NCBI GenBank assembly: GCA_949130485.1
Contig: OX422183.1
Span: 30,804,316-30,868,315 of the forward strand
Direction: 5' to 3'
Origin: Agelas oroides
Taxonomy: Eukaryota; Porifera; Demospongiae; Agelasida; Agelasidae
DNA length: 64,000 bases
This document shows, piece after piece, positions 58,501 to 64,000 of the stretch (within the stretch, counting starts at the first letter, position 1; every line of letters starts with the position of its first letter). The notes below the pieces were generated by a model that had not been told where the DNA came from, searched no databases, and saw only the letters and a program-made list of their open reading frames with translations. Both the position numbers and the translations under genes were made by a program.

Positions 58501-60787
58501 GCTAAATAAAGTGGGGGGGCCATGGCCCCCCTTGACCCCCCGGGTGCGACGCCTATGTATTTTGCATCACAACACCACTGCTGAGATGTATAATAGTGTA
58601 CTGCAGTTAGGTAAAACTACACCAGTGGCAGGGGCGGACCAAGGATTTTCAAAAAGGGGGTGCTAGCACATGGTAATGAAACGAACATGCTTAGGCAGGT
58701 CGATGGGGGTGAGGCTGTGGAAACACTTTTTTTAGCTTGGACTTTCGTCAAAATGGAGGAGGGGGTTGGAGCCCTCCCCTAGTTACCCCCTCCTGGATCC
58801 ACCCTTGAGTGAAGAGGAATTAATGTTATCCAGAAATTTTTAGTAATAACCAATAATTACCTGAAGGTATCGCCGCCCCCCCCCCCCCCCCCCCCCCCCC
58901 TCCCCCCCAATTTTTTTTTCTGGGTCCGTTAGCACTAACTCAAACCATGAGAAAGACCAGACTCTCATGAAACCAGACCCTCGCACGAAAAGCAGGAGAG
59001 AGTGTGGTCTTTCTCGCATATTGGGGTGCAGTGGCGTAGCGAAGCTGGGGCACACTGGGGCACGTGTCCCACCAGTGCAGGTAAGCATGTGAATTATCGG
59101 CGCTGATAGTAGCGTCGTTGATCGCGAATCGGGCCCTAAACGATCTGCGCAGTATCGCTATGTATATCGACAGAATCATGAGTCTCATACGCTCATCATA
59201 CGCGAGTTTGCCGTAAGTGATTTACACTTCGCTACGGTTGGAGGCTGTAAAATTCCAAAATTTACTTGGGGAGGATGTCCCCAGACCCCCCTAAAAGCTT
59301 CTGCATTTCGCGCAGAAGTTCGTACAAACGTAGTGTGCCCACGCTGTGCCCTAGCTTCGGCGATGTCCTGGCTACGCCACTGTTGGGGTGGTGCTAACAG
59401 GCCCAGGAATTTTGAGGGGTGAAAATTGACTCATAAGTGCATGGGTGAATGCAGCTATATATCTGGTTTCAAGGTCACTTTCATGACATTCTCCTCAGTC
59501 GGTCTTGTCCACACCCACTTAAACTTTCTGACTTGCTGACAGTGCAGCACCAACTCAAGTCTGGTTCCAAGACTAGGTTCCATACACCACCGCAGACTAG
59601 CTGCTACACACTGTTTCTCAGTGTGAACAAACGGTTGCTTTTGTTTTTCTCTATACAGCTAGTAGTCTATATGCACCATCGGAAGTACAATCTAACCGTG
59701 GTACATCAGGAAAAACTTCAATTGTAATAATTTTAGTACGAAATTAGGTACAAGTAAAAAAAACTTACTTTAACTAACTAAACAGTCGATTTTATTGCAG
59801 CCGAAATTTTTCATCATTTACTAGTACAATAGAAGTTACTCCTTTAAATGGACCACCGCTGCGTGTCCGCATCCGTTATGGGCCTTCGGTATACTTCCGC
59901 GGTGTGCCCGGGCTGTTGAGAACGGGCTGTTGAGAACGATGAGGTCGCATTTTCCGACTTCTCCGTTGCTGTACGATGGCGAGAAAGGTTAGCACGACAA
60001 ACACTGTGCTAATACAATGGCCAGTCTTTGAAACCAGCTACTGTGGCGCCCAAGCGTCCCCACAAAGTATTGGTGGGTGTAGTTTCACTGTCCGTTTTCG
60101 GAGGCCAGTAAATTTGTAAGGTAAGTCTGAGGCTGATCAGTGTCCGTTATACGGAGTCGAGAAGTGTCCGCATCTCCGAGGTTGTTTTATAGTAAAATCA
60201 ATCGGGGGCAGGTGATCTGTCCGCCGTACAGAGGTAGTCCGCTTTTCGGAGGGTCCGATATTAGATGTTTTACTGTGATTGTGCAATATTAATGCTCCAG
60301 ACATAGATAGCTATAGTTCGAGGATGCCGATAGTATAAATCAACTTCATATGTTATACATACCTGTAGCCTGTTTCGCTGAAAGGTGCTGAGTCTGGAAA
60401 AGATATGTAAGAATACAGATATTACAATAGCTGAACAAAGTAAATTATTTGCTGTATATATGCTTACTGCATCACAGTGTTGTCATAGTGGATGTGAATT
60501 CTGAATGGTTGGTACTGTTGTCCACTTTGCCTTTTCCCTCTTGCTCCATCTTGATCTTGCTGGACTCCGTACACAAGCTTCAGACAAAATATAGCAGAAA
60601 AGTGAGTCACAGAATGATTCCATCCAGCCTCTAGTGAATGTGAAATCATACCTACCTGTTCATTCCTCTCGTGAACACACTGCATAAAGCCATCGCTTTT
60701 TGCATCTACACAGGCCAGAATTGTGAAAAGGAAAACAAACCGCAACAGTAATCTGCAGAACCTTTGTTCGCACATTTTTTTTTTCAT
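26754..60787 (-). CDS. Gene B: secreted leishmanolysin-like / NIDO / CCP / Calx-beta mosaic protein, complete, 46 exons
   Basis: Exons on the minus strand, first to last: 60656-60787, 60468-60577, 60363-60393, 52129-52211, 50843-50957, 50216-50388, 47109-47208, 46708-46805, 46156-46267, 45490-45597, 45345-45421, 44982-45092, 43979-44108, 43637-43735, 40661-40834, 40209-40286, 40050-40133, 39535-39562, 39426-39464, 39168-39326, 38265-38407, 37859-38137, 37529-37772, 37189-37380, 36827-37000, 36582-36752, 36154-36299, 35250-35531, 34897-35140, 34426-34629, 34059-34232, 33814-33984, 33440-33585, 32223-32504, 31838-32081, 31379-31582, 30986-31201, 29937-30110, 29498-29644, 29225-29428, 28886-29020, 28602-28811, 28409-28534, 28168-28290, 27888-28040, 26754-26872. 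The sum is 6948 nt, exactly 2315 codons plus TGA. Order: signal peptide, M8 peptidase, TB-like module, (NIDO-CCP-CCP-CCP) three times, two Calx-beta repeats, cysteine modules. No membrane anchor is seen. A secreted zinc protease tethered to matrix-binding modules is inferred. Confidence 0.85.
28602..29020 (-). CDS. Gene B, Calx-beta repeat 2 (exons 41-42)
   Basis: Exons 28886-29020 and 28602-28811. [40 protein letters not shown] and VVIQDNE give the same two-exon Calx-beta layout as repeat 1. Confidence 0.88.
29225..29644 (-). CDS. Gene B, Calx-beta repeat 1 (exons 39-40)
   Basis: Exons 29498-29644 and 29225-29428. Hallmarks are [49 protein letters not shown] and VLISDNE. Calx-beta is a calcium-binding beta-sandwich of sodium/calcium exchangers and extracellular matrix proteins; the acidic DDDLLEDTE loop is its calcium-binding signature. 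Confidence 0.88.
29937..31582 (-). CDS. Gene B, CCP domains 7-9 (exons 36-38)
   Basis: Exons 31379-31582, 30986-31201 and 29937-30110. Four cysteines each. CCP 8 has the longest Gly/Ser/Ala linker of the gene ([16 protein letters not shown]). The third unit differs from the others: its second module is of the [10 protein letters not shown] type, and its last is of the [11 protein letters not shown] type. Confidence 0.9.
30290..30830. repeat. GC-richer insert in a gene B intron with terminal hairpin
   Basis: This stretch is richer in CG than the neighbouring intron. Near its right end CGGGCTTAGTTGATATATAAGC pairs with GCTTATATATCTACTAAAGCCC (30736-30803). An 84-codon frame (30501-30755) shows no recognisable domain. 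It is probably a transposon remnant. Confidence 0.45.
31838..33585 (-). CDS. Gene B, NIDO domain 3 (exons 33-35)
   Basis: Exons 33440-33585, 32223-32504 and 31838-32081. Same motifs as NIDO 2. The intron between its first and second exons contains a partial extra NIDO exon (32557-32645) that is not needed for the frame. Confidence 0.9.
32557..32645 (-). pseudogene. Relic of a NIDO middle exon
   Basis: The minus strand encodes [23 protein letters not shown], matching the beginning of NIDO exons 22/28/34 ([22 protein letters not shown]). The remainder of the exon is missing. A sister relic lies in the duplicated intron at about 35600-35672. Confidence 0.65.
33814..34629 (-). CDS. Gene B, CCP domains 4-6 (exons 30-32)
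   Basis: Exons 34426-34629, 34059-34232 and 33814-33984. These repeat the order and sequence of CCP 1-3. The Gly/Ser linker before CCP 4 is longer ([11 protein letters not shown]), showing repeat-length change inside coding sequence. Confidence 0.9.
34897..36299 (-). CDS. Gene B, NIDO domain 2 (exons 27-29)
   Basis: Exons 36154-36299, 35250-35531 and 34897-35140. Nearly identical at the nucleotide level to NIDO 3 (33440-33585, 32223-32504, 31838-32081), introns included. One difference is FWADVD here against FWDDVD in copy 3. The pair arose by a recent tandem duplication. Confidence 0.9.
35600..35672 (-). pseudogene. Relic of a NIDO middle exon, duplicate copy
   Basis: Minus-strand [22 protein letters not shown]. 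It corresponds to the relic at 32557-32645 and shows that the decay preceded the duplication of the 3 kb unit. Confidence 0.6.
36582..37380 (-). CDS. Gene B, CCP (sushi) domains 1-3 (exons 24-26)
   Basis: One exon per module: 37189-37380, 36827-37000 and 36582-36752. Each has four cysteines, the central YSC/NYSC and the conserved W of complement control protein modules (for example [16 protein letters not shown]). The first starts with a short Gly/Ser linker (AGSGNGT). Confidence 0.9.
37529..38407 (-). CDS. Gene B, NIDO domain 1 (exons 21-23)
   Basis: Three exons: 38265-38407 ([18 protein letters not shown]), 37859-38137 ([43 protein letters not shown]) and 37529-37772 ([32 protein letters not shown]). 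This is the extracellular NIDO domain found in nidogen, alpha-tectorin, mucin-4 and SNED1, usually linked to matrix association. This copy is the most diverged of the three. Confidence 0.9.
39168..39562 (-). CDS. Gene B, linker and TB-like cysteine module, exons 18-20
   Basis: Exons 39535-39562, 39426-39464 and 39168-39326. The module reads [31 protein letters not shown] and is almost identical to gene A exon 8. The module sits at the junction between the shared protease core and the gene-specific cassettes. Confidence 0.78.
40050..40834 (-). CDS. Gene B, C-terminal part of the M8 domain, exons 15-17
   Basis: Exons 40661-40834 ([17 protein letters not shown]), 40209-40286 ([15 protein letters not shown]) and 40050-40133 ([11 protein letters not shown]). 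They match gene A exons 3-5 closely, with the same phases. Gene B has two extra residues in the last of these exons (TGSISGS). Confidence 0.88.
40968..41214 (-). other. Unassigned open frame in a gene B intron
   Basis: A frame of about 80 codons ([54 protein letters not shown]). It lies between gene B exons 14 and 15, has an AG acceptor (TTTACTGCAG) near its start, and has no counterpart in gene A. Including it is not needed to keep the gene B frame. It may be an alternative exon, a relic or chance. Confidence 0.25.
41440..42420. other. Low-complexity ATTCCA-rich intron DNA
   Basis: Many ATTCCA/ATTCAATTC words between about 41690 and 42260; no coding features. A short GGCGAGC-type repeat end is at about 42345-42410. 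Confidence 0.5.
43637..50957 (-). CDS. Gene B, catalytic core of the M8 metallopeptidase, exons 5-14
   Basis: Exon 5 (50843-50957) ends with VPEEHL. Exon 6 (50216-50388) has DYILYVGA. Exon 7 (47109-47208) ends with the zinc site HEVVHAL (His242, Glu243, His246, counted from the first Met). Exon 8 gives [12 protein letters not shown]. Exon 10 gives [20 protein letters not shown] with the likely third zinc ligand His347. Exon 11 has the Met-turn EGMTG (Met358) and [12 protein letters not shown]. Exon 12 gives [15 protein letters not shown]. This order of motifs is that of the leishmanolysin-like family (peptidase M8), zinc endopeptidases of the metzincin clan. All catalytic residues are intact, so an active enzyme is expected. 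Confidence 0.9.
44210..44755. mobile_element. Inverted-ended element, copy 2
   Basis: Starts TTGGGGCGAGCCTGAGCGAGC and ends TTCAGGCTTGCCCCAA, with the same internal blocks as 13983-14688. It lies in the gene B intron between exons 12 and 13. Confidence 0.65.
47288..47526. mobile_element. Small MITE with 14 bp inverted ends
   Basis: CACTGTTCAGATCC at 47288 and GGATCTGAACAGTG ending at 47526. The interior has several ATCCGGATT/AATCCGAAT words. No certain target duplication. Confidence 0.6.
48330..48892 (-). pseudogene. Possible Crypton / DUF3504-type fragment with a stop codon
   Basis: The minus-strand frame from 48892 begins with a region of degenerate repeats rich in FPPG, PPVNF and SPGNF, and reaches REESDV before a TGA (48518-48520). 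In the same frame it continues [42 protein letters not shown]. The [13 protein letters not shown] stretch resembles the N-terminal DNA-binding region of Crypton-derived (KCTD/ZMYM/QRICH-like) proteins. No recombinase domain follows. It lies in the intron between gene B exons 6 and 7. The assignment is tentative. Confidence 0.4.
49035..49366 (+). repeat. Perfect 166 bp tandem duplication
   Basis: 49035-49200 is repeated immediately at 49201-49366 (each begins GTGTACACGAAAATATCTG), with no more than an end-base change. It is a recent event in an intron of gene B. Confidence 0.85.
51489..51818. mobile_element. MITE with TAGTCTCGTG ends
   Basis: TAGTCTCGTGACCAGCCGG with ACCTACGGAAA at the left is mirrored by TTTCCGTAGGT and CTGGCTGGGCACGAGACTA at the right. 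A single end of the same type is at about 21605. Confidence 0.65.
52129..60787 (-). CDS. Gene B, signal peptide and pro-region of the M8 peptidase, exons 1-4
   Basis: The ATG at 60787 starts MKKKM, followed by a hydrophobic stretch ([17 protein letters not shown]), a clear signal peptide of about 29 residues. The second Met (residue 5) could also start. MQCVHE at Cys37 sits where M8 zymogens carry the cysteine-switch motif. RGKR at about residues 57-60 is a furin-type cleavage site. FRIHIHYDN then begins the N-terminal strand region of the family. Exon 4 (52129-52211) gives [18 protein letters not shown], matching the helix before the catalytic core. The 8.1 kb intron between exons 3 and 4 contains the Penelope-like element. 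Confidence 0.8.
52422..52653. mobile_element. Foldback element with about 80 bp arms
   Basis: AACATTAAAAGATGTAGGGA through GTAGGGATGAGGTAAAAGTG is matched in inverted orientation at about 52590-52653, with a central spacer of roughly 80 bp. Almost perfect pairing indicates recent origin. Confidence 0.8.
53271..53325 (+). repeat. GAAA-rich simple repeat
   Basis: A purine run of GAAA and AAAG units in a gene B intron. Confidence 0.85.
53581..53924. mobile_element. MITE with about 60 bp inverted ends
   Basis: AGATCACCTTACATAACAG with GATAGCAACCACT and CTGAAACAGTCACCTG at the left is inverted at the right as CAGGTGACTGTTTCAG, AGTGGTTGCTATC and AAGGTGAGCT. Confidence 0.7.
54177..54326. mobile_element. 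150 bp MITE abutting the Penelope-like element
   Basis: CACTGTTATAAATGGGGTGCT and AGCACTCCATTTTTAACAGTG are inverted, with further pairing at CACCCCTGTGGCACTA. Its right end directly joins the left 57 bp repeat of the retroelement. Confidence 0.75.
54519..57497 (+). CDS. Penelope-like retroelement polyprotein with N-terminal GIY-YIG endonuclease, 992 aa
   Basis: One uninterrupted frame. Residues 24-59 hold an 18-residue near-duplicate (EVRGVP..V.ASTSKT.Q). A CxxxxCxxC knuckle (Cys87, Cys92, Cys95) precedes a GIY-YIG nuclease ([11 protein letters not shown] ... YVGETSQ, residues about 128-160; WIRELK, about 211-216, holding the catalytic Glu). The reverse transcriptase follows: [10 protein letters not shown] (about 624), [12 protein letters not shown] (about 707), [11 protein letters not shown] (about 790) and the catalytic YIDD (about 835), then SYLDLNI. 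Penelope-like elements normally carry the endonuclease at the C-terminus; the permuted order fits the Naiad-type clade described for invertebrates. The element lies in intron 3 of gene B, antisense to it. An intact frame with all catalytic motifs suggests recent activity. Confidence 0.92.
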   Translation: MMSVQKENSYRLGRRPGQQGPLHEVRGVPSVVIASTSKTMQEVRGVPLVVDASTSKTQQEDTGLSCTSATNDPRSQQHRRPNSISKCNRKNCLTCPIFKPDTMFRSSVTGKTYKVIGSGDWSCSTSNVVYLVTCQRCGIQYVGETSQALRKRMNNHRANIKSLKPQFLYKHFTSDGHRLEDMFVQPIESIVVAPNEQTSTYSKRLEREEFWIRELKTVYPYGLNDNIRGVGNISKQNDELIVWKFFNKHSKTRKRKSKRPSRKNTKKTTNPRDWLKNKLGDYKSMCFLHKYISAIFGLRNTSLRDTRTLVEEQLHLHTFPTHLLLILKDLIKFRLGSSQPQPQPPKQHTKENNRKHFLKVKFHNKGIEMINLSGILRSRQVKDTIPVFFEHNEPPTVSYKYTKTIGPSVFNFKKVTESINLSSNDCTTCKCSSSAFLYQPLGHVVTGDLSIITNRKLRHLIKKGPNFREQNNINWDLCLKLCMEGVHDYRNTWASREGVDPCTLNEWAGTVKLLIEKNIKRLKSRGHKTRKRQVLKDTRCRTALRELHNEYVLVPADKASNNIIIVCKKYYTEVIRNELAGKSGKASTYVHCRDSVDQIVQKHLAYMHSTKVKVAEDMKRLPGFYWMPKLHKNPYGHRFIAASASCTTKPLSKLLTHCLQLILKHYKEYCNGIERRTGVNCFWVINNSTEVTNTLEKLRHARALDSFDFSTLYTNIPHSQLKTRMEELIRNAYNTRDASHMALGKDYAYWTSRPVANTRNLTVNQLVEMFNFLIDNIYIQIGSAVYQQTIGIPMGTDCAPLVADLFLFSYEFEFMKSLIRTDLSVAAKFSNTCRYIDDLLTLNNPDFQACIGQIYPPELELKKTTESHDSCSYLDLNINVLNGKFYTDLYDKRDAFNFSIVNFPHMDSNIPSKPAYGVVISQLVRYLRICCNYQDFVYRSKLLTTRLLRQGYVYQKLCSTYKTFVHRYPRTLQKYGRCLKNIITECIAIATV
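57822..57884 (+). ncRNA. Hammerhead ribozyme (type I) in the retroelement tail
   Basis: All parts of the hammerhead core are present in order: stem I 5' strand GCGCAG (57831-57836), CTGATGA (57837-57843), stem II GGCC/GGCC (57844-57847 with 57855-57858) around a 7-nt loop, GAAA (57859-57862), a minimal stem III with the GTC cleavage triplet ending at 57868, and stem I 3' strand CTGCGC (57869-57874), which pairs perfectly with the 5' strand. Stem I extends past an internal loop (57822-57828 with 57878-57884, seven pairs). Very short stem III is typical of ribozymes in Penelope-like elements, which may work as dimers. Self-cleavage is predicted after 57868. Confidence 0.9.
58196..58556. mobile_element. 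MITE with ATAGGCGTCG ends
   Basis: TATAGGCGTCGGAAGCAC at the left mirrors GGGTGCGACGCCTATG at the right. The interior has GGGGGG/CCCCCC runs. Confidence 0.6.
58629..58806. mobile_element. Small MITE with CAGGGGCGG ends
   Basis: CAGGGGCGGACCAAGGA at the left and TCCTGGATCCACCCTTG at the right are imperfect inverted ends. These resemble hAT-type MITEs. Confidence 0.55.
58872..58908 (+). repeat. Long poly-C tract
   Basis: Over 30 consecutive C interrupted by one T. Prone to length error in sequencing; it could form a G-quadruplex on the other strand. Confidence 0.9.
59029..59382. mobile_element. hAT-type MITE with 8 bp target duplication
   Basis: CAGTGGCGTAGC at the left and GCTACGCCACTG at the right are perfect inverted ends. 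TTGGGGTG flanks both sides (59021-59028, 59383-59390). An 8 bp target duplication is the hAT hallmark. Confidence 0.85.
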
Positions 60788-61172
60788 TCAGCACTCAGCA
60801 TAGCTGCATATAGTTACAGCTTGATCCCTCTGTAGTAACACTCGCTATTATATATACGTTCAGTGCTGCACTTGTAGATCTTCTAGGCAGGCGTCAGGCG
60901 CATACACGCGCAATCGCATGCACACGTGAAATCGCACTTGCACGGGTCCCCAGCGTTGCTACGATGATTGATACTCCCGCTTTAGAGTTCATGTGAGGGC
61001 TAAGTACCTGTTTACCTGAGTGACAACTGCCTCTATCTCTTTTAATTGCAGGTGCTTGAGGTTGCTGTAGACGTGCGGCAACTTTTCAAGCTGCAACGAT
61101 GCCATTAGAGAAAGAGGGTGGCATTATACTAATCATCATAGATTCACTCATGTAACTATATACATGAACAGT

Positions 61173-61336
61173 CAATGAGCCACATCTCTCTGAATACAAA
61201 AGGTAGGTATGTTATGCAAAGTTACCTACTGTGCAGGATGTGTTTTTGCCAATGCCATGCAGTCCTCATTAGCTGCGCTGGAGTGACCGAGAGAAAGGGA
61301 GTGCTATCTCATGCACAGAATGCAGTCAGGTGGCGG
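61173..61336 (-). mobile_element. Decayed retroelement tail, copy 4
   Basis: On the minus strand: CACCTGACTGCATTCTGTG, GAGATAGCA, CAGCGCAGCTAATGAGG, then CATCCTGCAC and GCATAACAT to GACTGTTCAT. CTAATGA replaces CTGATGA and AAAA replaces GAAA, so the ribozyme is inactive. It sits about 400 bp upstream of the gene B start codon. Confidence 0.75.
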
Positions 61337-62007
61337 GCATTATCCATATGACAGATAGAAATGGCTTCTTGAATGTATAGCATCCAGAACTCTATACAAA
61401 TATGCATACTTGTAGAGTTCTCTAATTTGAGCACTTTGGGAGCCTGGTACAACAATTACCTAATAATCAGAAAAACAACTTGCTAGCTATGATAATAAGA
61501 ATCACCTTAGTATGGTAAAGATGCCAGAAATGTATCCAGTATAGGTCTTCTGCTGGATGAAGTTTCGTGGGGAAGTTTTAATATAAACCTTTACTATACT
61601 GTTCCACACTGATGCCTGATACTGTTCCACACAGATGCAGCTATAAATTTAAGACATGATTACATAACCCAAATGATATGCATAGAAAAAAATTTATACA
61701 GTGAAATTATAATATTAGCTATTTTATAGTCAAAAGATACAGCACAATGCTAAATGACTGAGTTTGTACTAGCAAATTACACTGGAAAAACACTAACTTC
61801 AACCACATTTTAGGTTGTCTCAGTTGCATCTGTGTGACCAAGGGATGCTACCAAATAGGTTTTCTTGAAAGTTCATTGAGGAGCTTCTTCATTAGTTACA
61901 TTAGCTAGTCTCTTTTTTTCAGAAGACCTATTTGGCTATAATTACATTCCTGGCATTAATTACTGCCACAACCATGCAACCACTTAAGGAACTCTCCAAG
62001 AGCTGAT

Positions 62008-62541
62008 GGTTAAGATCAACAAACCTCACCATGCAGAATATGCTGATTTATATAATATTGGCTTCCTGAAAGGAGATACTAATTCAACAAAGGAGGGAAG
62101 CTTCTCAGCTACAATCTGGTTCAAACTGTAAGCACACCTTGAACTTTACATGTCATATACACAAAAGAAATGCAACTGAGGTGATTAAATTATGGTTAAA
62201 GTAAATTTTTTGCAGTGATAAAGTATCAGGTAATGGTCTTTCTCCCACTCTGCATGAGAGGATATACTCAGAAGCAAGTGTCATTGACAGGATTTTACAC
62301 TTTTTACTTCAAGAACTTGGAAATATGCAACTTTTAAACCACTGCCAACCTATATACTGTAAGAACATCTGGGTTATACTTTGTCATCTCAGCATACCTG
62401 ATGTGACACATCATAAAGTTCAAATGATGCTTCCAATTTGAACCAAAGTGTAGTTGAGAAGCTTCTCACTTTTTTAGTATCTCCTTTCAGGTCTATGAGT
62501 CAGCATTTCTGGTGAGGTTTGGTGTTTTCTTGATCTTACCC
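62008..62541. mobile_element. Inverted-repeat element with about 120 bp imperfect arms
   Basis: TAAGATCAACAAACCTCACC and CCTGAAAGGAGATACTAA at the left are inverted at the right as TTAGTATCTCCTTTCAGG and GGTGAGG...TTGATCTTA. No coding sequence. Confidence 0.65.
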
Positions 62542-64000
62542 TAGGCATACAAACAAAGCTAACTGAGTTTCCACCATACCGGTTGGCAGAACAGCAGGTG
62601 GGGTGACAAATGGTGAAATAGTATGCAGAGAATACTGAAAATATGTCAAAACTGCATCAAGCTTATACAACAGCAAGATATCTTTAGACTACCAATACAC
62701 CATCATGTATATGCTTCTGTATGTCGTAACTAACAAGGCAGATCACTTCAACTGTACCAGAAGCTTTTCACGGCAAGATATGCTGCTCAGCTTACAGTTC
62801 ATATAGATATGCAAACTAATGTGTCATTGATAACAAAAAAAAAGACACACTTTACAAAAGGCTTCAAATAATACTTCTCCTATAGCTAATAATTTTACCT
62901 TTAGTTAGCTACTTCATTTACTGTATCACACAGTGCTTTTACTTCATTTTGGTATAATGACTTTGTATCAGCATTCTCGCTTGGCCTTTACCAAATGCCA
63001 CAGTCGCCATGCACATGCAGTTTGCTAGGCCTTGGTGAATTATGCTCAAAACTTCCTGTATTATATGCTTGTCAGCAATTCCTGGAAATGCAACTAGCTA
63101 TATACTATGCTCTGAAGTGTGATGTGCTATGCTCATATTATGGAATGGTAATTACCTCTATTCTCTGACCCAAAGCACCAATTTTACTACTAAAACAGTA
63201 GCTACCGCTATACGCTAGCTGTGGTGAATTTGTGAATAGCAAACTGAAGCTGAAAGTGCTCTGGACCTAGTCTTCTTGTGATGTGCATGGACGTCAAAAC
63301 TCCCAATGGAGACTATAACAGGAAAGGTATCGTGGCCTACAGTAGTATGCCATATGTAGGGATTGCCCCAAAATAAAATGGCGGTCACATTATAAGTTAC
63401 TATATAGCCATTAGAGAGAGAAGGTTACCCTCGACAGAATTAACCCTTTGTTGTCAAATGTATGTCGCCGGGAGTTGAGCTGATGCCGGCGTCATGGTTG
63501 GAGGAGTGGCCGTAGACAGTCTGAATTGTGAAACTAAAGTAACAGAAACAAGTAAAAGGTATACTAAGCTAAAGTTTTACACTAAGTGTACAACACCTGG
63601 GTAGTGAATAAAACATAGAGAACTGTAGCTAGCTTTCTGTTGTACAACCATAGATAATACAGACATGACTGAGAACATGCAGGGTGGTGGCGCATGTTCC
63701 TTGCTATACCTGTCAGAGGTGCTCATGCTTCTGTTTTTCTGCCTTATCTTGTTTTCTATCGTTGCCCCCAGAATCCCTCAGCATATTTTACTCGGGGGTT
63801 CCAATATCGCTAGAGTATTTTGCGTGGGGGTGCCATAAACCGGGGAAGCCAAGTTCCCTATGACACCTGGATCAAAATTGATCAAAGCCCTTTTGGGGGC
63901 CGATCAAGGATCAAGGTGACCTCTGAACTGCTAAAAATCAACAATCAAGAATGCGCGGCTGCAACTCGACCTTTGACCCTTGGAAATCAAGCGATCAAGA

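Larger units (their letters stand above)
60788..64000. other. 5' flank of gene B, no recognised gene
   Basis: Contains decayed retroelement tail copy 4 and an inverted-repeat element (62008-62541). No frame with a domain or signal peptide is seen. The final 120 bp is rich in GATCAA words, perhaps the start of another repeat. Confidence 0.5.

Noticed and set aside
58872-58908. Poly-C tract as a biological signal
   Set aside because: Long homopolymers are common sequencing or assembly artefacts, and it lies in repeat debris.
59780-60290. Region with GTCCG/CCGTT words suggesting a second pogo-like element
   Set aside because: The right end resembles a TIR but no matching left end was found.

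Overview
The window looks like metazoan DNA, most likely from a sponge (a demosponge similar to Amphimedon). This is inferred from small phase-conserved exons, short introns packed with small inverted-repeat elements, and very large secreted mosaic proteins built from SRCR, LDLa, CCP, NIDO and Calx-beta modules. No database search was possible, so the species is not certain.

Two large paralogous genes face each other. Gene A (plus strand, 99-13133, 5' end outside the window, 20 exons, 924 codons visible) carries the C-terminal part of a leishmanolysin-like (M8) metallopeptidase. After it come a small TB-like cysteine module, three LDLa+SRCR pairs and two C-terminal cysteine modules. Gene B (minus strand, 60787 down to 26754, 46 exons, 2315 residues, reading frame continuous through every splice junction) is complete. 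It has a signal peptide, a possible cysteine switch, a furin-like site and an M8 catalytic core with HEVVH, a third His and a Met-turn. The same TB-like module follows, then (NIDO + three CCP) three times, two Calx-beta repeats and the same C-terminal modules. The two genes share their N- and C-terminal parts exon by exon, and their middle cassettes are unrelated. Both products appear to be secreted proteases with adhesion or recognition modules.

Between them (13.1-26.7 kb) lies one single-exon gene for a cysteine-rich, probably GPI-anchored protein (20679-21410, minus), surrounded by many MITE-like elements, foldback palindromes and minisatellites. One cluster holds six copies of a 15-16 bp palindrome.

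The long third intron of gene B holds an intact 992-codon Penelope-like retroelement (54519-57497, plus). Its GIY-YIG endonuclease is N-terminal to the reverse transcriptase. A canonical hammerhead ribozyme fold (57822-57884) sits in its 3' tail. Four decayed copies of the same tail lie in introns of gene A and upstream of gene B. The last 3.2 kb (60.8-64 kb) has no recognisable gene.
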